Part shown: in pieces, positions 27,700-38,102 of the stretch
Numbering within the stretch: the stretch's first letter is position 1
Layout of the letters: every line of letters starts with the position of its first letter
From: an uncultured Saprospirales bacterium
GTDB lineage: Bacteria > Bacteroidota > Bacteroidia > Chitinophagales > Saprospiraceae
Length of the DNA: 62,590 bases
Assembly: GCA_937864265.1 (NCBI GenBank)
Contig: CALMIR010000163.1
Span: forward strand, 1-62,590
Direction: 5' to 3'
Made by a program: the position numbers and the translations under genes
Notes under the pieces: model-generated
The model's database searches: none
Told to the model about the DNA's origin: nothing
Seen by the model: only the letters and a program-made list of their open reading frames with translations

Positions 27700-27791
27700 A
27701 ACCTATGTGCCCCAACAGATCACCCATCGTATTCAAAAACCTGCCAAAGAGCGGCTATGAACGATACCGGAAAATAGTACCTCCCATTTCC

Positions 27792-28277
27792 TTACAAGCC
27801 TTCACCAGCCTGCCCGACCCATTCGGGCGCGTCGTTGGTGCCTTGCCTCAACAACAGGTTCAATTGGCCGACATGATGCTGTACATGGCGTAGGTTGTAC
27901 AAGATGATTTCAATAGTTGGATCATCAGCGATGTCGTCCACAAATCGTTTTAAAGCGCCCGCCTCGGTTAATCCAGCTATTAAAGTCCGACATTTTTGGC
28001 GGCCATGTTGCAGGTAGTCCAGCAATTCTTCTTTCGAATAAACCCGCTCCGGCAGCCTGCCTTCAAATTCAGCCATTGTAAAAGGTGCTGGCGGTGAAAA
28101 GCTCAATGGCTCATCAGACAAGTAATAATCCAGAAAAAACAAGGTATGATAAGCGATGTGCCAAAATTTGGTCTCCGTATCCCATAATGCATCCGGACAA
28201 GCGATCAGGGCATTTTCCAACATATCTAGGCTGGCACCAAATTGTTTCCACAAACTTTCTTTAACTACCTGGTTCAT
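27792..28277 (-). CDS. DinB-like four-helix protein
   Basis: The 161-residue protein matches the layout of the DinB superfamily: four helices with metal-ligand histidines at FWHIAYH and NLRHVQHHVGQL. Members include thiol-transferase-like metal enzymes and stress proteins of unknown function. The start is the ATG at 28277. It lies downstream of sbcDC in the same direction, 53 bp after sbcC, and may be expressed with it. Confidence 0.85.
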   Translation of the reverse strand: MNQVVKESLWKQFGASLDMLENALIACPDALWDTETKFWHIAYHTLFFLDYYLSDEPLSFSPPAPFTMAEFEGRLPERVYSKEELLDYLQHGRQKCRTLIAGLTEAGALKRFVDDIADDPTIEIILYNLRHVQHHVGQLNLLLRQGTNDAPEWVGQAGEGL

Positions 28278-28330
28278 AATTTTGAATCTTTTGATACGTC
28301 ATATGTACCCAATTTTATCCCCTACCCTGC

Positions 28331-31300
28331 TCAATGCGCCAATTCCACCACACTAAATCCGTTTCCTTTTTTCACCACCCGAATCTGTGTAGCAATGCGT
28401 TCTTTCAAGGCATTCACATGGGAAATGATGCCGATGGTTTTGCCGGTAGCCTGTAGGTTTTCCAGAGTAGAAATGGCTAAGTCAAGCGCATTGTCATCGA
28501 GCGTACCAAAGCCTTCATCAATGAAAAGGGATTGGATGCGCACATCGCGCCCGGCCAGGTCGCTTAGCCCCAAGGCCAAAGCCAGGCTCACCAGAAAGCT
28601 CTCACCGCCAGACAGGGTGTTCATACTGCGTCGGTTGTCAGCCTGGAAGGTGTCAACAATTTCCAGTTCCAGGTCTTTTTCGATGGACTTGTGGATGAGG
28701 TAGCGGCCATTGAGGCGTTGTAGGTGTTGGTTGGCCAATTGGGAAAGCTTTTGGAGGGTAAGCCCCTGCGCGTAAGCCCGAAATTTTTTTCCATCAGCCG
28801 AACCGATGATGTCGTTGAGGCGCGCCCAACGGGCACTGGTTTTGCGTTGCTCGGCAATAGCCCTTTTCAAGTCAGCTGCTTTGGCCGATTGTACTTCCTG
28901 GAATTGCATTTTTTGCTGCAAAGCACCAATATGCTGTTGTAGCGCTTCAAAATTGGCTTCCTGCTCTACTTGCAATGCCAGCAATTCCTCCAGACTTTCA
29001 TCGCTTCGACTTTTACGCTGCTCTTGTTCCAGTTCTTCCTCCAGATTCTGTAGCCGCCGCAGCCACTCCAGGCGTTGATTTTCCAACTCCATTTTCTCAT
29101 GGCTCAAGCGGGAAGCTTCTTCTGGGCTGAGCAGGCTATTGCGCCAGTGTTCCATATCCAGAAACCCTGCTCCTTTGATGGATTCCAGCCATTGCTGCTC
29201 CAAGTTATATTGGTTGCGCGCTAAGCGTTCCTCCTGTGCCTGCTTTTCTTCCATCGCCCGTTTGGAGGAAGCTATCTGTATGGCCAGGTTTTTCAAGCTG
29301 GAACTCTGAATTTGCCAGCTTTGCTCCGCTTCAGCAATCTGAGCTTGTAGCGCGTCGCGCTCTGCTTTGGGATCGCGTTCGCCCAGGAGCGCTTGTCTTT
29401 TTTGCAGCAACTCCGCCAGTATGGTTTGGGCAAGTTTTTCTTCTTCCCGACTCTTTTCCAAAACGAGGGTCAGTTCATGCTGCCGCTCTAGCTTTTGTCG
29501 ATTTTCTTGTATCAGCAATTCGAGGCGGCGGCTTAGCGCATTTTGTTCTTGCTGGTTGTTTTCCCATTCTTTTTTCTGGCTTTCCAGTATTTCAAAAGTC
29601 TGAGCAGCCGTTTGAAGGTCAAAAACCAGATGGTAAGGCTGTAGTAGCAGGTTTAGCAGATTGACTTCTGTATCGTAAGTCTGCTGAATTTCCTGCCACT
29701 GCTGCGATTGATTTTGTAGGCGCTCCTCTTGAAGTAAAAGTTTTGTTTTGACCTCTTTGTGGTGATTGTCGAGTTCCTGTAGGCGGCTTTCTACTTGATT
29801 CAGTTCGCGCAAAATCTGGCTAAGCCGCTGTCGCAGTTCCTGCTTTTGCCGAATGGCCTTGTCCGAATCCTGGATTTTGAGCATCAGCAAACGGCTGCGG
29901 GACATGGCATAGGTTTCGGCGTTCAATTCAGGGGCTACCTTGCTGATTTTTTCTTCATAACTCAAAATTTGTTCAAACATCTGCTCGACTTGGCCGCTTA
30001 GTTGTTTTACCTCGCTGCCCCTGATCTGGTCTATCCGGCTTTCCAAGTCATTTTGACTCCTGAGCAGCTTTCTATGGTGTTCATAAATCAGCTTGTAGCT
30101 TTGAGCCGCCGATTCCATTTCTTGTTGGGCTTCGTCCACAAAGGGCTTGATGTGGTGTTCCCGAAATGGGTGCTGGGTAGAAAAGCACAGGGGGCAAGGC
30201 TGGCCTTCTTCGAGTTCCTGGCGGTCTTTTTCATAATTGGCGATCAGCGTTTGCTGCTCCAGCACACTGCGTTTGAATTCGAGGCGATGGCTGGCAGCGT
30301 CTAAAGCTTCCATCGAGTTCATCAAATCCTTATTCAGGTTGGACTCGCGCGAAAGCAGACCTGCCAATTCTTCTTCGTAGGTGCTCAATTTCTGCAACAG
30401 TTCCTGATAATTGTCTGTCAATTGGTAAAGAGCTTCCAATTGTTTTTTCTGCTCGTTGAGTGCTTCTATCTCCCCTACCAATAGTTCGATAAGTTCGCTG
30501 CGACTCTCGGCATAGTTCTCTGGTAGTGCCTCAGAAAAAGCCGTCTTCAAGCGGGATTCCTCTTGCTGGAGCGTAGCTAGTTGTAAGTTTAATTCTTGTA
30601 GCTTAGCTTGATACTGCTGGTGTTCCTGTTGGGATATTTGTTGGGCTTCTTCTAACGTTTGACGCCGCTTGAAGAGGTTGCGCAATACCTCTCTCTTGAG
30701 TTGAATGGCCGGGAAATCCGTTATCAGTTGACTCCAATGCTCGTGTTGCTCCAACCAGGTCGCTAGTTGTAGCAGGCGCTGACTGCTGTTTTCTTCCTCT
30801 TTTTTGGAATGCGATAATTGTAGCTGTAGGTCGGTCAGCGCCGCTTCTTGTTGTTGGCGAGTACTAACTCGTTCTTGTAAAGGGCCTTGCTTTTCGCGAA
30901 TTTGAATGTCTAAGGCTTGGGCTTCTTCCCAGATGGGCAGCTTTTCTCGCAAATGGGTTTGCAATTCTTGGTTTTGCAATTCCAGGGATGCTAGTGCTTG
31001 CTGCTGTTGTTGTTCCGATGCCTGTTGTTCATTCAGGGTGGAGGCCAGTTCTCGCTTACTAGCTTCCAGTTCAGTAAGCTCTTGTTGTAGTTCATCGAGC
31101 CGCTTGGCTTCAGGTTGGAAGGATAGGGCTTTTTGGTGGAAAGACAGCTTTTCAAATTCCGTCTGTGCCTTGTCCCATATTTCTTCCAGTTGTTGAACAT
31201 TTTCCCGGGCTTCTCCTATTTTGGCGCTTAGCTGCTGCAAACGCTCCAGGCTTTGTATCTTTGAACGCAGCTTTTCCAGTTGTTTTCGTGCCACTTCGCT

Positions 31301-31993
31301 GATGGACTTGTTGGCGGCTATATCGCGTTGCAGGGCTTCAGCTTCCTCTGGGCTGAGCAAATCCAAGTTTTTTAAGCTATTTTGAAGCGTTTCCAATTGT
31401 TGGGCTTCCAGTTTATGGCGCTCGTAGGCGGATTTGGAAAGTTGCGAATAAACTTCTGTGCCGGTGATACGTTCCAACAGTTCACTTCTGCTGCGTTCCC
31501 CTGCTTTTAAAAAGGCAGCAAAATCGCCTTGCGACAGCATGACTGAGCGGCTGAAACGGTCGTAGTCCAAGCCGGTAATTTCCTCGACTTGCTGGTCAAC
31601 TTCGGCTATTTTTTCAGCAATGATTTCAAATGCTTCTTTTTTTTCGTTCCAAACGGCGAGTCGGCGCACCGGCCCTTGAATGTTGCCGTCTTCTTTTTTA
31701 CGAGCCCGCCAGATGGTCCAGGAAGCGCGATAACGTTTTCCTTTGCTTTGAAATTCGACTTCTGCAAAACTGTCCACTGCGCCATAGGACATCACTTCTT
31801 TCACATCGTTATTCCGGGGAATTTTGCCGTATAGGGCCAAAGACATGGCATCCAGTAGGGTACTTTTACCAGCGCCCGTATCTCCGGTAATGGCAAATAG
31901 GCCGCTATTGCCCAGCGGTGGCACATCAAAGTCAATGGTTTGCTCGAGCCGCAGGGAGTTCAGGTTGCGCAGGTGTATTTTGCTGATTTTCAT
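28331..31993 (-). CDS. sbcC: Nuclease SbcCD subunit C (SMC-like ATPase)
   Basis: This is the ATPase subunit of the SbcCD hairpin and double-strand-end nuclease. It has 1220 residues from ATG 31993. The N-terminal Walker A lies in ITGDTGAGKSTLLDAM, long Gln/Glu-rich coiled coils follow, and a zinc-hook CPLC sits near residue 600 (EGQPCPLCFSTQHPF). The C-terminal signature is NTLSGGESFLVSLALALG and Walker B is SLFIDEGFGTLDD. The open frame extends upstream to 32089, but that part lies inside sbcD. The start codon overlaps the sbcD stop by 4 bp (ATGA), the usual coupled arrangement. Confidence 0.96.
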   Translation of the reverse strand: MKISKIHLRNLNSLRLEQTIDFDVPPLGNSGLFAITGDTGAGKSTLLDAMSLALYGKIPRNNDVKEVMSYGAVDSFAEVEFQSKGKRYRASWTIWRARKKEDGNIQGPVRRLAVWNEKKEAFEIIAEKIAEVDQQVEEITGLDYDRFSRSVMLSQGDFAAFLKAGERSRSELLERITGTEVYSQLSKSAYERHKLEAQQLETLQNSLKNLDLLSPEEAEALQRDIAANKSISEVARKQLEKLRSKIQSLERLQQLSAKIGEARENVQQLEEIWDKAQTEFEKLSFHQKALSFQPEAKRLDELQQELTELEASKRELASTLNEQQASEQQQQQALASLELQNQELQTHLREKLPIWEEAQALDIQIREKQGPLQERVSTRQQQEAALTDLQLQLSHSKKEEENSSQRLLQLATWLEQHEHWSQLITDFPAIQLKREVLRNLFKRRQTLEEAQQISQQEHQQYQAKLQELNLQLATLQQEESRLKTAFSEALPENYAESRSELIELLVGEIEALNEQKKQLEALYQLTDNYQELLQKLSTYEEELAGLLSRESNLNKDLMNSMEALDAASHRLEFKRSVLEQQTLIANYEKDRQELEEGQPCPLCFSTQHPFREHHIKPFVDEAQQEMESAAQSYKLIYEHHRKLLRSQNDLESRIDQIRGSEVKQLSGQVEQMFEQILSYEEKISKVAPELNAETYAMSRSRLLMLKIQDSDKAIRQKQELRQRLSQILRELNQVESRLQELDNHHKEVKTKLLLQEERLQNQSQQWQEIQQTYDTEVNLLNLLLQPYHLVFDLQTAAQTFEILESQKKEWENNQQEQNALSRRLELLIQENRQKLERQHELTLVLEKSREEEKLAQTILAELLQKRQALLGERDPKAERDALQAQIAEAEQSWQIQSSSLKNLAIQIASSKRAMEEKQAQEERLARNQYNLEQQWLESIKGAGFLDMEHWRNSLLSPEEASRLSHEKMELENQRLEWLRRLQNLEEELEQEQRKSRSDESLEELLALQVEQEANFEALQQHIGALQQKMQFQEVQSAKAADLKRAIAEQRKTSARWARLNDIIGSADGKKFRAYAQGLTLQKLSQLANQHLQRLNGRYLIHKSIEKDLELEIVDTFQADNRRSMNTLSGGESFLVSLALALGLSDLAGRDVRIQSLFIDEGFGTLDDNALDLAISTLENLQATGKTIGIISHVNALKERIATQIRVVKKGNGFSVVELAH

Positions 31994-33213
31994 AAATCCT
32001 CCTCCATTTCCTGCATCCAGGTTTGCAGTTCCCGAAAAGTAGTTTCCAGTTCTTCCATTTCTTCTGGTGGGCTGCCGTAGGCCAAACATTTCATTTTAAA
32101 AACTTCCATTTCCTGCAATTCTTCCAAATCGGGCATTGCAATCGTTGGTTCTTGCAGGGCTAAGCGGCGTTCCAGGCGTATTTTCAGCAATTGTATGGGC
32201 AAATCGGCGGTTAAATCGGCCAATCGCTGATCCAATTGAGGAATGAGTTGATCTGTTTGTACCAGTACATCTATCCAGGGGGTCAGTCCTGCTCTTTCTT
32301 TTTGGGCAAATTGGAGCAGGCTTTCTTCCACTTGTTGCAAACTTCCCTGAATGTTTTTTAAGCGCCGAAAAACAGGTATTGGCAAGACGTCCACATTCTG
32401 TAGCTGCCTGCCTTCAAAATGAAGCAAATACACGCTTTTATCATCCTGAGTTTCGCTAAAGCTGAGTGGAATGATCGAGCCAGAGTAACGGATATGGTGC
32501 AATCCGCCGACCATTTGAGGCCGATGAATGTGTCCTAAAGCGACATAATCAAAGAGCGCCGGAAATTGGTCGGCTTTGATATTTTCTCGATCGCCAATGT
32601 AAATATTATCTTGTCCAGGCGGGGCATCGGCACCGCTGGCATACAAGTGTCCGGTAGCGATAATCGGTACGGTAGGCTGGCCATATTTTTGATGAATGAC
32701 CGCAGCTATTTTTTCATAATAGGCTTTAATAGCGGCTTTGATGCGCTCTATGCGTTCTACCCCGCCCTCCCCTGCCACACTGTAGTGTAGGTCGCGGTCG
32801 CGCAAAAAAGGGACGGCGGCCAAAATGGCTTCTACATGACCTGCTTCGTTTTTCCACTCAATAATATCGTCGCTTATATCCTCGCTTACAGCTCCAAGCA
32901 CATGAATATTCAGTGCTTCTAGCAGTTCTTTAGGTGCGTCGAGCATAGCCGGGGAATCGTGGTTGCCGCCAATAATGAGTACATGACGGCAATGAGTGCT
33001 TTGCAATCGAGTCAGAAAACGGTAATAAAGCCGTCGGGCATAGTTGGGCGGATTGCCAATATCAAATACGTCGCCGGCAATGATGAGGCCATCGGCTTGG
33101 GTTTGGTCAATATGATCCAAGAGCCAATCGAGCGCCAGCCGATGTTCTTCTTCTCGATCGTTGTAGAGCAGTTTTTGCCCCAGGTGCCAGTCGGAGGTAT
33201 GGATGATTTTCAT
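31990..33213 (-). CDS. sbcD: Nuclease SbcCD subunit D (Mre11-like exonuclease)
   Basis: This is the Mn-dependent nuclease subunit paired with SbcC, 407 residues. All phosphoesterase motifs are visible: HTSDWHLGQ, AGDVFD, GGNHDSP, TGHLYASG and LGHIHRPQ, followed by a capping and SbcC-binding C-terminal region. It is the first gene of the sbcDC pair and overlaps sbcC by 4 bp. Its leader contains an unusually perfect palindrome (33229-33247). Confidence 0.96.
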   Translation of the reverse strand: MKIIHTSDWHLGQKLLYNDREEEHRLALDWLLDHIDQTQADGLIIAGDVFDIGNPPNYARRLYYRFLTRLQSTHCRHVLIIGGNHDSPAMLDAPKELLEALNIHVLGAVSEDISDDIIEWKNEAGHVEAILAAVPFLRDRDLHYSVAGEGGVERIERIKAAIKAYYEKIAAVIHQKYGQPTVPIIATGHLYASGADAPPGQDNIYIGDRENIKADQFPALFDYVALGHIHRPQMVGGLHHIRYSGSIIPLSFSETQDDKSVYLLHFEGRQLQNVDVLPIPVFRRLKNIQGSLQQVEESLLQFAQKERAGLTPWIDVLVQTDQLIPQLDQRLADLTADLPIQLLKIRLERRLALQEPTIAMPDLEELQEMEVFKMKCLAYGSPPEEMEELETTFRELQTWMQEMEEDL

Positions 33214-33228
33214 ACGGATGCTTCATTT

Positions 33229-33283
33229 GGCTATGCCTGGCATAGCCTTTCTGTCACTACTTGCTCAAAATTCATCAAATATA
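33229..33283 (-). promoter_or_regulatory. sbcDC promoter region with leader palindrome
   Basis: On the minus strand TATATTTG (33276-33283) matches TAnnTTTG and is 63 bp before the sbcD ATG. Between them is GGCTATGCC-T-GGCATAGCC (33229-33247), a perfect 9-bp inverted repeat with a one-base centre, 16 bp before the ATG. It could be an operator or an RNA hairpin near the start. The region up to the plus-strand gene at 33581 holds no gene. Confidence 0.5.
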
Positions 33284-33580
33284 GGTCATTGAAAAATAAA
33301 TTTATTTTGTAAACCATTTTTTCGTTTCCGATGGCTACTATTTTTTCGGGTGTATCAAGCAGCATTGTTGAATGCATGTTTAGCCTTTTGTCGCCTATCC
33401 CTCTGGTATTTATTGCCTTATTTTAAAGTTTTACTCTTTGTCTATCAAGCCTTTGCCAAACATCGCTTTGCTAGTTTTAGGCAATACAAAATAATTTATC
33501 GTTAAGCTAGGGTTAAATCTATTTAAAATTCCTTATTTTGCCCTATCATTTGCAGCTATTCACCAACGACAAACACAGTT

Positions 33581-36403
33581 ATGAAGCTTAAGGCCACTTT
33601 TTACACGTCTCTTCTTTTTTTGCTTTTCACGACCGTGTCTTATGCTCAAGTGAGCATTTCGGGTACTGTGGAAGATCTGATTACCCGCGATCCGCTCATT
33701 GGCGCCAGTGTCGTCGTGAAGGGAACAACGGATGGTACTGTGACAGAATTTGATGGTTCGTTTACTTTAAGTACTTCTGTTGATTTCCCATTTACCATCG
33801 AAATTTCCTACGTCGGTTTTACACCTGTTGAATTGGAAGTCGCTTCGGCTACCCAAAAAATAGATGTAAAATTATCCGAATCGGCCATTACGACAGAGGT
33901 GGTAGAGGTAAAAGGGCGTCGGATAACCGAAAAACAACGCCAATCTCCACTGACGGTAGAGGCCCTGGACAATATCGCCATCAAAGAAACGCCTGCTGCC
34001 AATTTTTACGACGGTTTGGGCGCTTTGAAAGATGTGGATCTGACGGCAGCCAGTTTGGGATTTAAAATCATCAACACGCGGGGCTTCAACAGTACCAGCC
34101 CGGTTCGCTCCCTGCAAATTATTGATGGGGTGGACAACCAATCGCCCGGCCTTAATTTCTCTTTGGGCAACTTTCTGGGTGCTTCTGAATTGGATGTCAA
34201 TCGGGTTAACCTGATTGTAGGCGCTAGTTCGGCCTTTTATGGCCCCAATGCCTTCAACGGGGTGATCAGCATGGAGACCAAAGATCCTTTTTTGCAGAAA
34301 GGATTGAGCGCCATGGCGAAAGGTGGGAGCAGGAGCTTATTCGAAGGCGGTATCCGCTGGGCCGATGCGGTTAAAAACAAGAATGGCCATGCCGTTTTGG
34401 GATATAAAATGAATTTTTTCTACTTCCAGGCCGATGACTGGGTAGCGGATAATTACGCCCCGGTTTTCGATACACCAACGGATGAGACTAACCCTGGTGG
34501 CTATGATGCTGTCAATATTTATGGCGACGAATACTCCACTGCCAATGACTTTTCCAACACCTTGTCCTTGCCAGGTTTGGGCATCATACACCGTCGGGGT
34601 TATGAAGAGCAAGATTTGGTGGACTACGATTCTGAAAACCTCAAATTAGGTGTTGCCGCCCACCTGCGCCTCAAGCCCAGTATTGATATAGAATCGCCGG
34701 AACTCGTATTGGCATCTAATTTTAGTACTGGAACAACCGTTTATCAAGGCGACAATCGTTTCAGTTTGAAAAACATCCGTTTTTACCAGCACAAACTGGA
34801 GTTGAAAAAACTAGATACTTACTTCTTGCGATTCTATGTTACGCACGAAGATGCGGGCGATTCTTACGACCCTTATTTTACAGCGCTGCTGCTACAGAGC
34901 CAAGCCAAACCGGGCAATCAATGGCGTTCTGATTACATCAATTATTGGAGTACGACCGTTGTGCCTCAATTGAGAGCTATCGAGGGCTATCCCAGCCCGC
35001 TGGATTTTCCTGGCCAGCCAGAGGAATTCAGAAAAGCCATCGGCGAGTTTTTGACCCAAGATTTTATACAGGATTCTCTCTTTGTTTGGCATGACCAGGC
35101 TCAACGCCTGAGTGCTGATGTTGGCAATCCTGTTGATGGCAGTATCGACTTTTTAGCACCCGGAACACCTGAATTTCAGGCTGCTTTTGACGATATCACG
35201 GGTAAAATATCTTTTGCGGAAGGCGGTACGCGCTTTTACGACCGCTCTGCCCTCATGCATGGCCATGGGGAGTATCAATTCAATAATATCGTACAACGCG
35301 GTACGGTCAGTGATTTGGACTTGCGGGTAGGTGCTAATTACCGGCTTTACACCCCAGATTCTCAAGGTTCCATTTTGCTGGATACTTTTGGCCGCGATAT
35401 TTCGACCTATGAATACGGCGTTTATGGCGGTGGAACAGTGGAATTGAATGGCAAGCTGCGGGTGAGTGCTTCGCTGCGTTTGGATAAAAATCAGAATTTT
35501 GATTATTTGACTTCTCCTGCGGCAAGCTTGGTGTATTCGCCTTCGCCCGATCATACTTTGCGCTTTTCTTTCTCATCTGCCATTCGAAATCCGACGCTGA
35601 CCGACCAGTATTTGTTTTACAACGTGGGCAGGGCTATTCTCATCGGCAACCTGAATGGTTTTGACAGCCTGATTACCGTGGAATCACTGGGTACTTATTT
35701 CAACACGCTGAATGAAGATACACTGGTTTATTTTAATGTTGCGCCCATTCGCCCGGAACAGGTGAGAACGGTGGAAGTTGGTTACCGAACCACCCTTTTT
35801 GATAAAATTTATCTGGATGCTACTTATTACTACAGTTTTTATAACAACTTTATCGGATATAACCTCGGCGTGCAGGCTAATTTCGATAATGTGACTGGCT
35901 TACCAACTTCGATACAGGCTTATCGCGTAGCGGCTAACGCAACGGATAACGTCACTACCCAGGGGTTTTCCATTGGCTTCAACTACTATTTTGCGCGGTA
36001 TTTTGTTGTGAATGGCAATTATTCCTGGAATGTACTGAATACCGAATCGGATGACCCCATCATACCTGCTTTTAATACGCCAGAACATAAGTATAATCTT
36101 GGTTTTGCGGGAAGGGATATGAACCTCGATCTGGGTATTTTCCGTTTGCCCAACTTTGGCTTTAATATCAATTACAAATGGATTGATGGCTTTATCTTTG
36201 AAGGATCGCCTCAATTTACAGGAGAAATACCGCAATACGACTTGCTGGATGCCCAAATCAACTGGCGCATCGACCGCATCAATACGACATTCAAACTAGG
36301 CGCTTCTAATATTTTGGATAATCAGACTTTCCAGACCTATGGCGGGCCGCGCATTGGCCGACTGGCTTATTTGTCGCTGTTGTACGAATTCAAGAAAAAA
36401 TAA
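33581..36403 (+). CDS. TonB-dependent receptor with CarboxypepD regulatory-like N-terminal domain
   Basis: The 940-residue outer-membrane receptor has a signal peptide (MKLKATFYTSLLFLLF ... YAQ) and a carboxypeptidase-regulatory-like domain at about 25-105 (VSISGTVEDLITRDPLIGAS). A plug domain (about 110-240; NRVNLIVGASSAFYGPNAFNG) and a large barrel ending in LLYEFKKK follow. It should import a substrate using TonB energy; the substrate is not predictable. It precedes a T9SS-exported hydrolase-like protein by 29 bp, so the two are likely one transcript and may handle the same substrate outside the cell. Confidence 0.93.
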   Translation: MKLKATFYTSLLFLLFTTVSYAQVSISGTVEDLITRDPLIGASVVVKGTTDGTVTEFDGSFTLSTSVDFPFTIEISYVGFTPVELEVASATQKIDVKLSESAITTEVVEVKGRRITEKQRQSPLTVEALDNIAIKETPAANFYDGLGALKDVDLTAASLGFKIINTRGFNSTSPVRSLQIIDGVDNQSPGLNFSLGNFLGASELDVNRVNLIVGASSAFYGPNAFNGVISMETKDPFLQKGLSAMAKGGSRSLFEGGIRWADAVKNKNGHAVLGYKMNFFYFQADDWVADNYAPVFDTPTDETNPGGYDAVNIYGDEYSTANDFSNTLSLPGLGIIHRRGYEEQDLVDYDSENLKLGVAAHLRLKPSIDIESPELVLASNFSTGTTVYQGDNRFSLKNIRFYQHKLELKKLDTYFLRFYVTHEDAGDSYDPYFTALLLQSQAKPGNQWRSDYINYWSTTVVPQLRAIEGYPSPLDFPGQPEEFRKAIGEFLTQDFIQDSLFVWHDQAQRLSADVGNPVDGSIDFLAPGTPEFQAAFDDITGKISFAEGGTRFYDRSALMHGHGEYQFNNIVQRGTVSDLDLRVGANYRLYTPDSQGSILLDTFGRDISTYEYGVYGGGTVELNGKLRVSASLRLDKNQNFDYLTSPAASLVYSPSPDHTLRFSFSSAIRNPTLTDQYLFYNVGRAILIGNLNGFDSLITVESLGTYFNTLNEDTLVYFNVAPIRPEQVRTVEVGYRTTLFDKIYLDATYYYSFYNNFIGYNLGVQANFDNVTGLPTSIQAYRVAANATDNVTTQGFSIGFNYYFARYFVVNGNYSWNVLNTESDDPIIPAFNTPEHKYNLGFAGRDMNLDLGIFRLPNFGFNINYKWIDGFIFEGSPQFTGEIPQYDLLDAQINWRIDRINTTFKLGASNILDNQTFQTYGGPRIGRLAYLSLLYEFKKK

Positions 36404-36432
36404 TTTTTTATAAACCAAAATAGCTTTTCTAC

Positions 36433-38070
36433 ATGAAACAACTTAACACGCTACTTATCCTCTTAGTTAGCGCCTGTTTCCTACAGGCTCAGGTGCGCTA
36501 CCTCGATCAGATTTTTGATGAGGTTGCTTTCCAAGCAGATATTCCTTACGGAACCAACATTTCTGTGCTTCAGGCGCCAACGATACTTCCTATTCCACTG
36601 ACGATGGACATGTATTCTCCTGTTGGAGATGATCTGGAAGAACGTCCGGTAATCATTTACCTACATACAGGCAGTTTCCTTCCTCAGTATTTCAATGGCG
36701 GTATTACCGGATCTAAAAAAGATTCCACAGTTGTGGAGATATGCACCCGCCTGGCCAAAATGGGCTATGTCGTATTTGCAGCTACCTATCGCCAGGGCTG
36801 GAATCCGATTGCCACAGGTCCAGAAGGGCAGAATATCAGAACAGGTACACTGCTGAACGCTGCCTACCGGGGCATTCAGGATGCCAGAACCTGTATTCGC
36901 TTTTTGAGAAAAGAATACGCCACGAATAACAATCCTTACGGTATTGACCCGGAAAAAATCGTATTGTGGGGACAAGGTACAGGTGGTTATATTTCATTGG
37001 GTGCAGCATTCCTCGATGAATTCGCAGAGGTGAATTTGGAAAAATTCATTGATACAGAAACCTTATTGCCTTATGTGGATACCAACCTGAACGGCAACCC
37101 TTATGCTACGACAGATAAGCCTTTGTGTTTGTCCAATTGGGTTGGCTACAGCTCTGAGTTCAAAATGGCCATCAACATGGGCGGCGCTTTGGGCGACATA
37201 TCCTGGATTGACGGAGATGCAGGCACCAATGAAGAACCCGCTCTTATTGGTTTTCACATGGTGAACGATCCTTTTGCGCCTTTTGCAGATGGTCCTGTTA
37301 TCGTGCCGACTACAGGTGATTTTGTGGTCAATGTATCTGGTACCCGTACAGCGGTAGGCAGAACAAATGATGTGGGATCAAACGATCCACTGATTGATGT
37401 CAACGCAGCGCTTTTAACAAGTGGCGACGGGCTGACACAATTGGTTCAAGCTTTCAAGCCCGTAGTATTACCTACTCCTCCATTCCAGCCTGCTGGTATT
37501 ACATTGGCAACAGATAATATGTATCCTTTCCGCGCTACGGGGGTATCTCAATTTGAATCGGGTCCATGGGATTGGTGGGACTATCCCCGCCTGGTTGCAG
37601 AAATCGCTTTTATAAACGCAGCATTAGGCACCAATTTCGATGCAGATGTACTTCACAACAATGGCCTCATCACCAATCCTAATATGAGTCCTGAAAAAGC
37701 TCGGAGCTATATTGATACCGTTGTAGCTTTTTATGCTCCACGCGGCTGCGCGGCTTTAGGACTGGCTGATTGCTGCGAAGCATTGGGCATTGAATGTGCA
37801 ACTAGTGTGGAGGAAATTCTGGACGGCACAGCAGTATCGCTGCAAATCATGCCTAATCCTGCTTCTGAGCGCATCACCATCGAAACGGATGCCGCTTTCC
37901 CTATGTTGGCCGTTGAAGTGTTCAACCTGAGCGGTCAGCGTGTTTATACCGATACCAATATCAACAATCATTTTTATACCCTCGAACGAGGGGCACTGCC
38001 CAACGGCATGTATGTGATCAAACTGCGGTTTGACAAAGGAATTTCTACCCAAAAGGTGTTGTTCCATTAA
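36433..38070 (+). CDS. T9SS-exported alpha/beta-hydrolase-like protein lacking the nucleophile Ser
   Basis: The 545-residue protein has a signal peptide (LLVSACFLQAQ) and a carboxylesterase/alpha-beta hydrolase-like region (VIIYLHTGSFLPQYF, GYVVFAATYRQGWN, DARTCIRFLRKEYA, IDPEKIVLWGQGTGGYISLG). A C-terminal type A T9SS sorting domain follows (PNPASERITIE ... GMYVIKL). In the family the elbow is GxSxG; here it reads GQGTGG, so the Ser appears replaced by Gly. It may be a non-catalytic binding protein or use another residue. It is coupled to the TonB receptor upstream and followed by a strong terminator. Confidence 0.88.
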   Translation: MKQLNTLLILLVSACFLQAQVRYLDQIFDEVAFQADIPYGTNISVLQAPTILPIPLTMDMYSPVGDDLEERPVIIYLHTGSFLPQYFNGGITGSKKDSTVVEICTRLAKMGYVVFAATYRQGWNPIATGPEGQNIRTGTLLNAAYRGIQDARTCIRFLRKEYATNNNPYGIDPEKIVLWGQGTGGYISLGAAFLDEFAEVNLEKFIDTETLLPYVDTNLNGNPYATTDKPLCLSNWVGYSSEFKMAINMGGALGDISWIDGDAGTNEEPALIGFHMVNDPFAPFADGPVIVPTTGDFVVNVSGTRTAVGRTNDVGSNDPLIDVNAALLTSGDGLTQLVQAFKPVVLPTPPFQPAGITLATDNMYPFRATGVSQFESGPWDWWDYPRLVAEIAFINAALGTNFDADVLHNNGLITNPNMSPEKARSYIDTVVAFYAPRGCAALGLADCCEALGIECATSVEEILDGTAVSLQIMPNPASERITIETDAAFPMLAVEVFNLSGQRVYTDTNINNHFYTLERGALPNGMYVIKLRFDKGISTQKVLFH

Positions 38071-38102
38071 TAGACTGGGCAATATACTAAACGAAAGACA
38101 GC

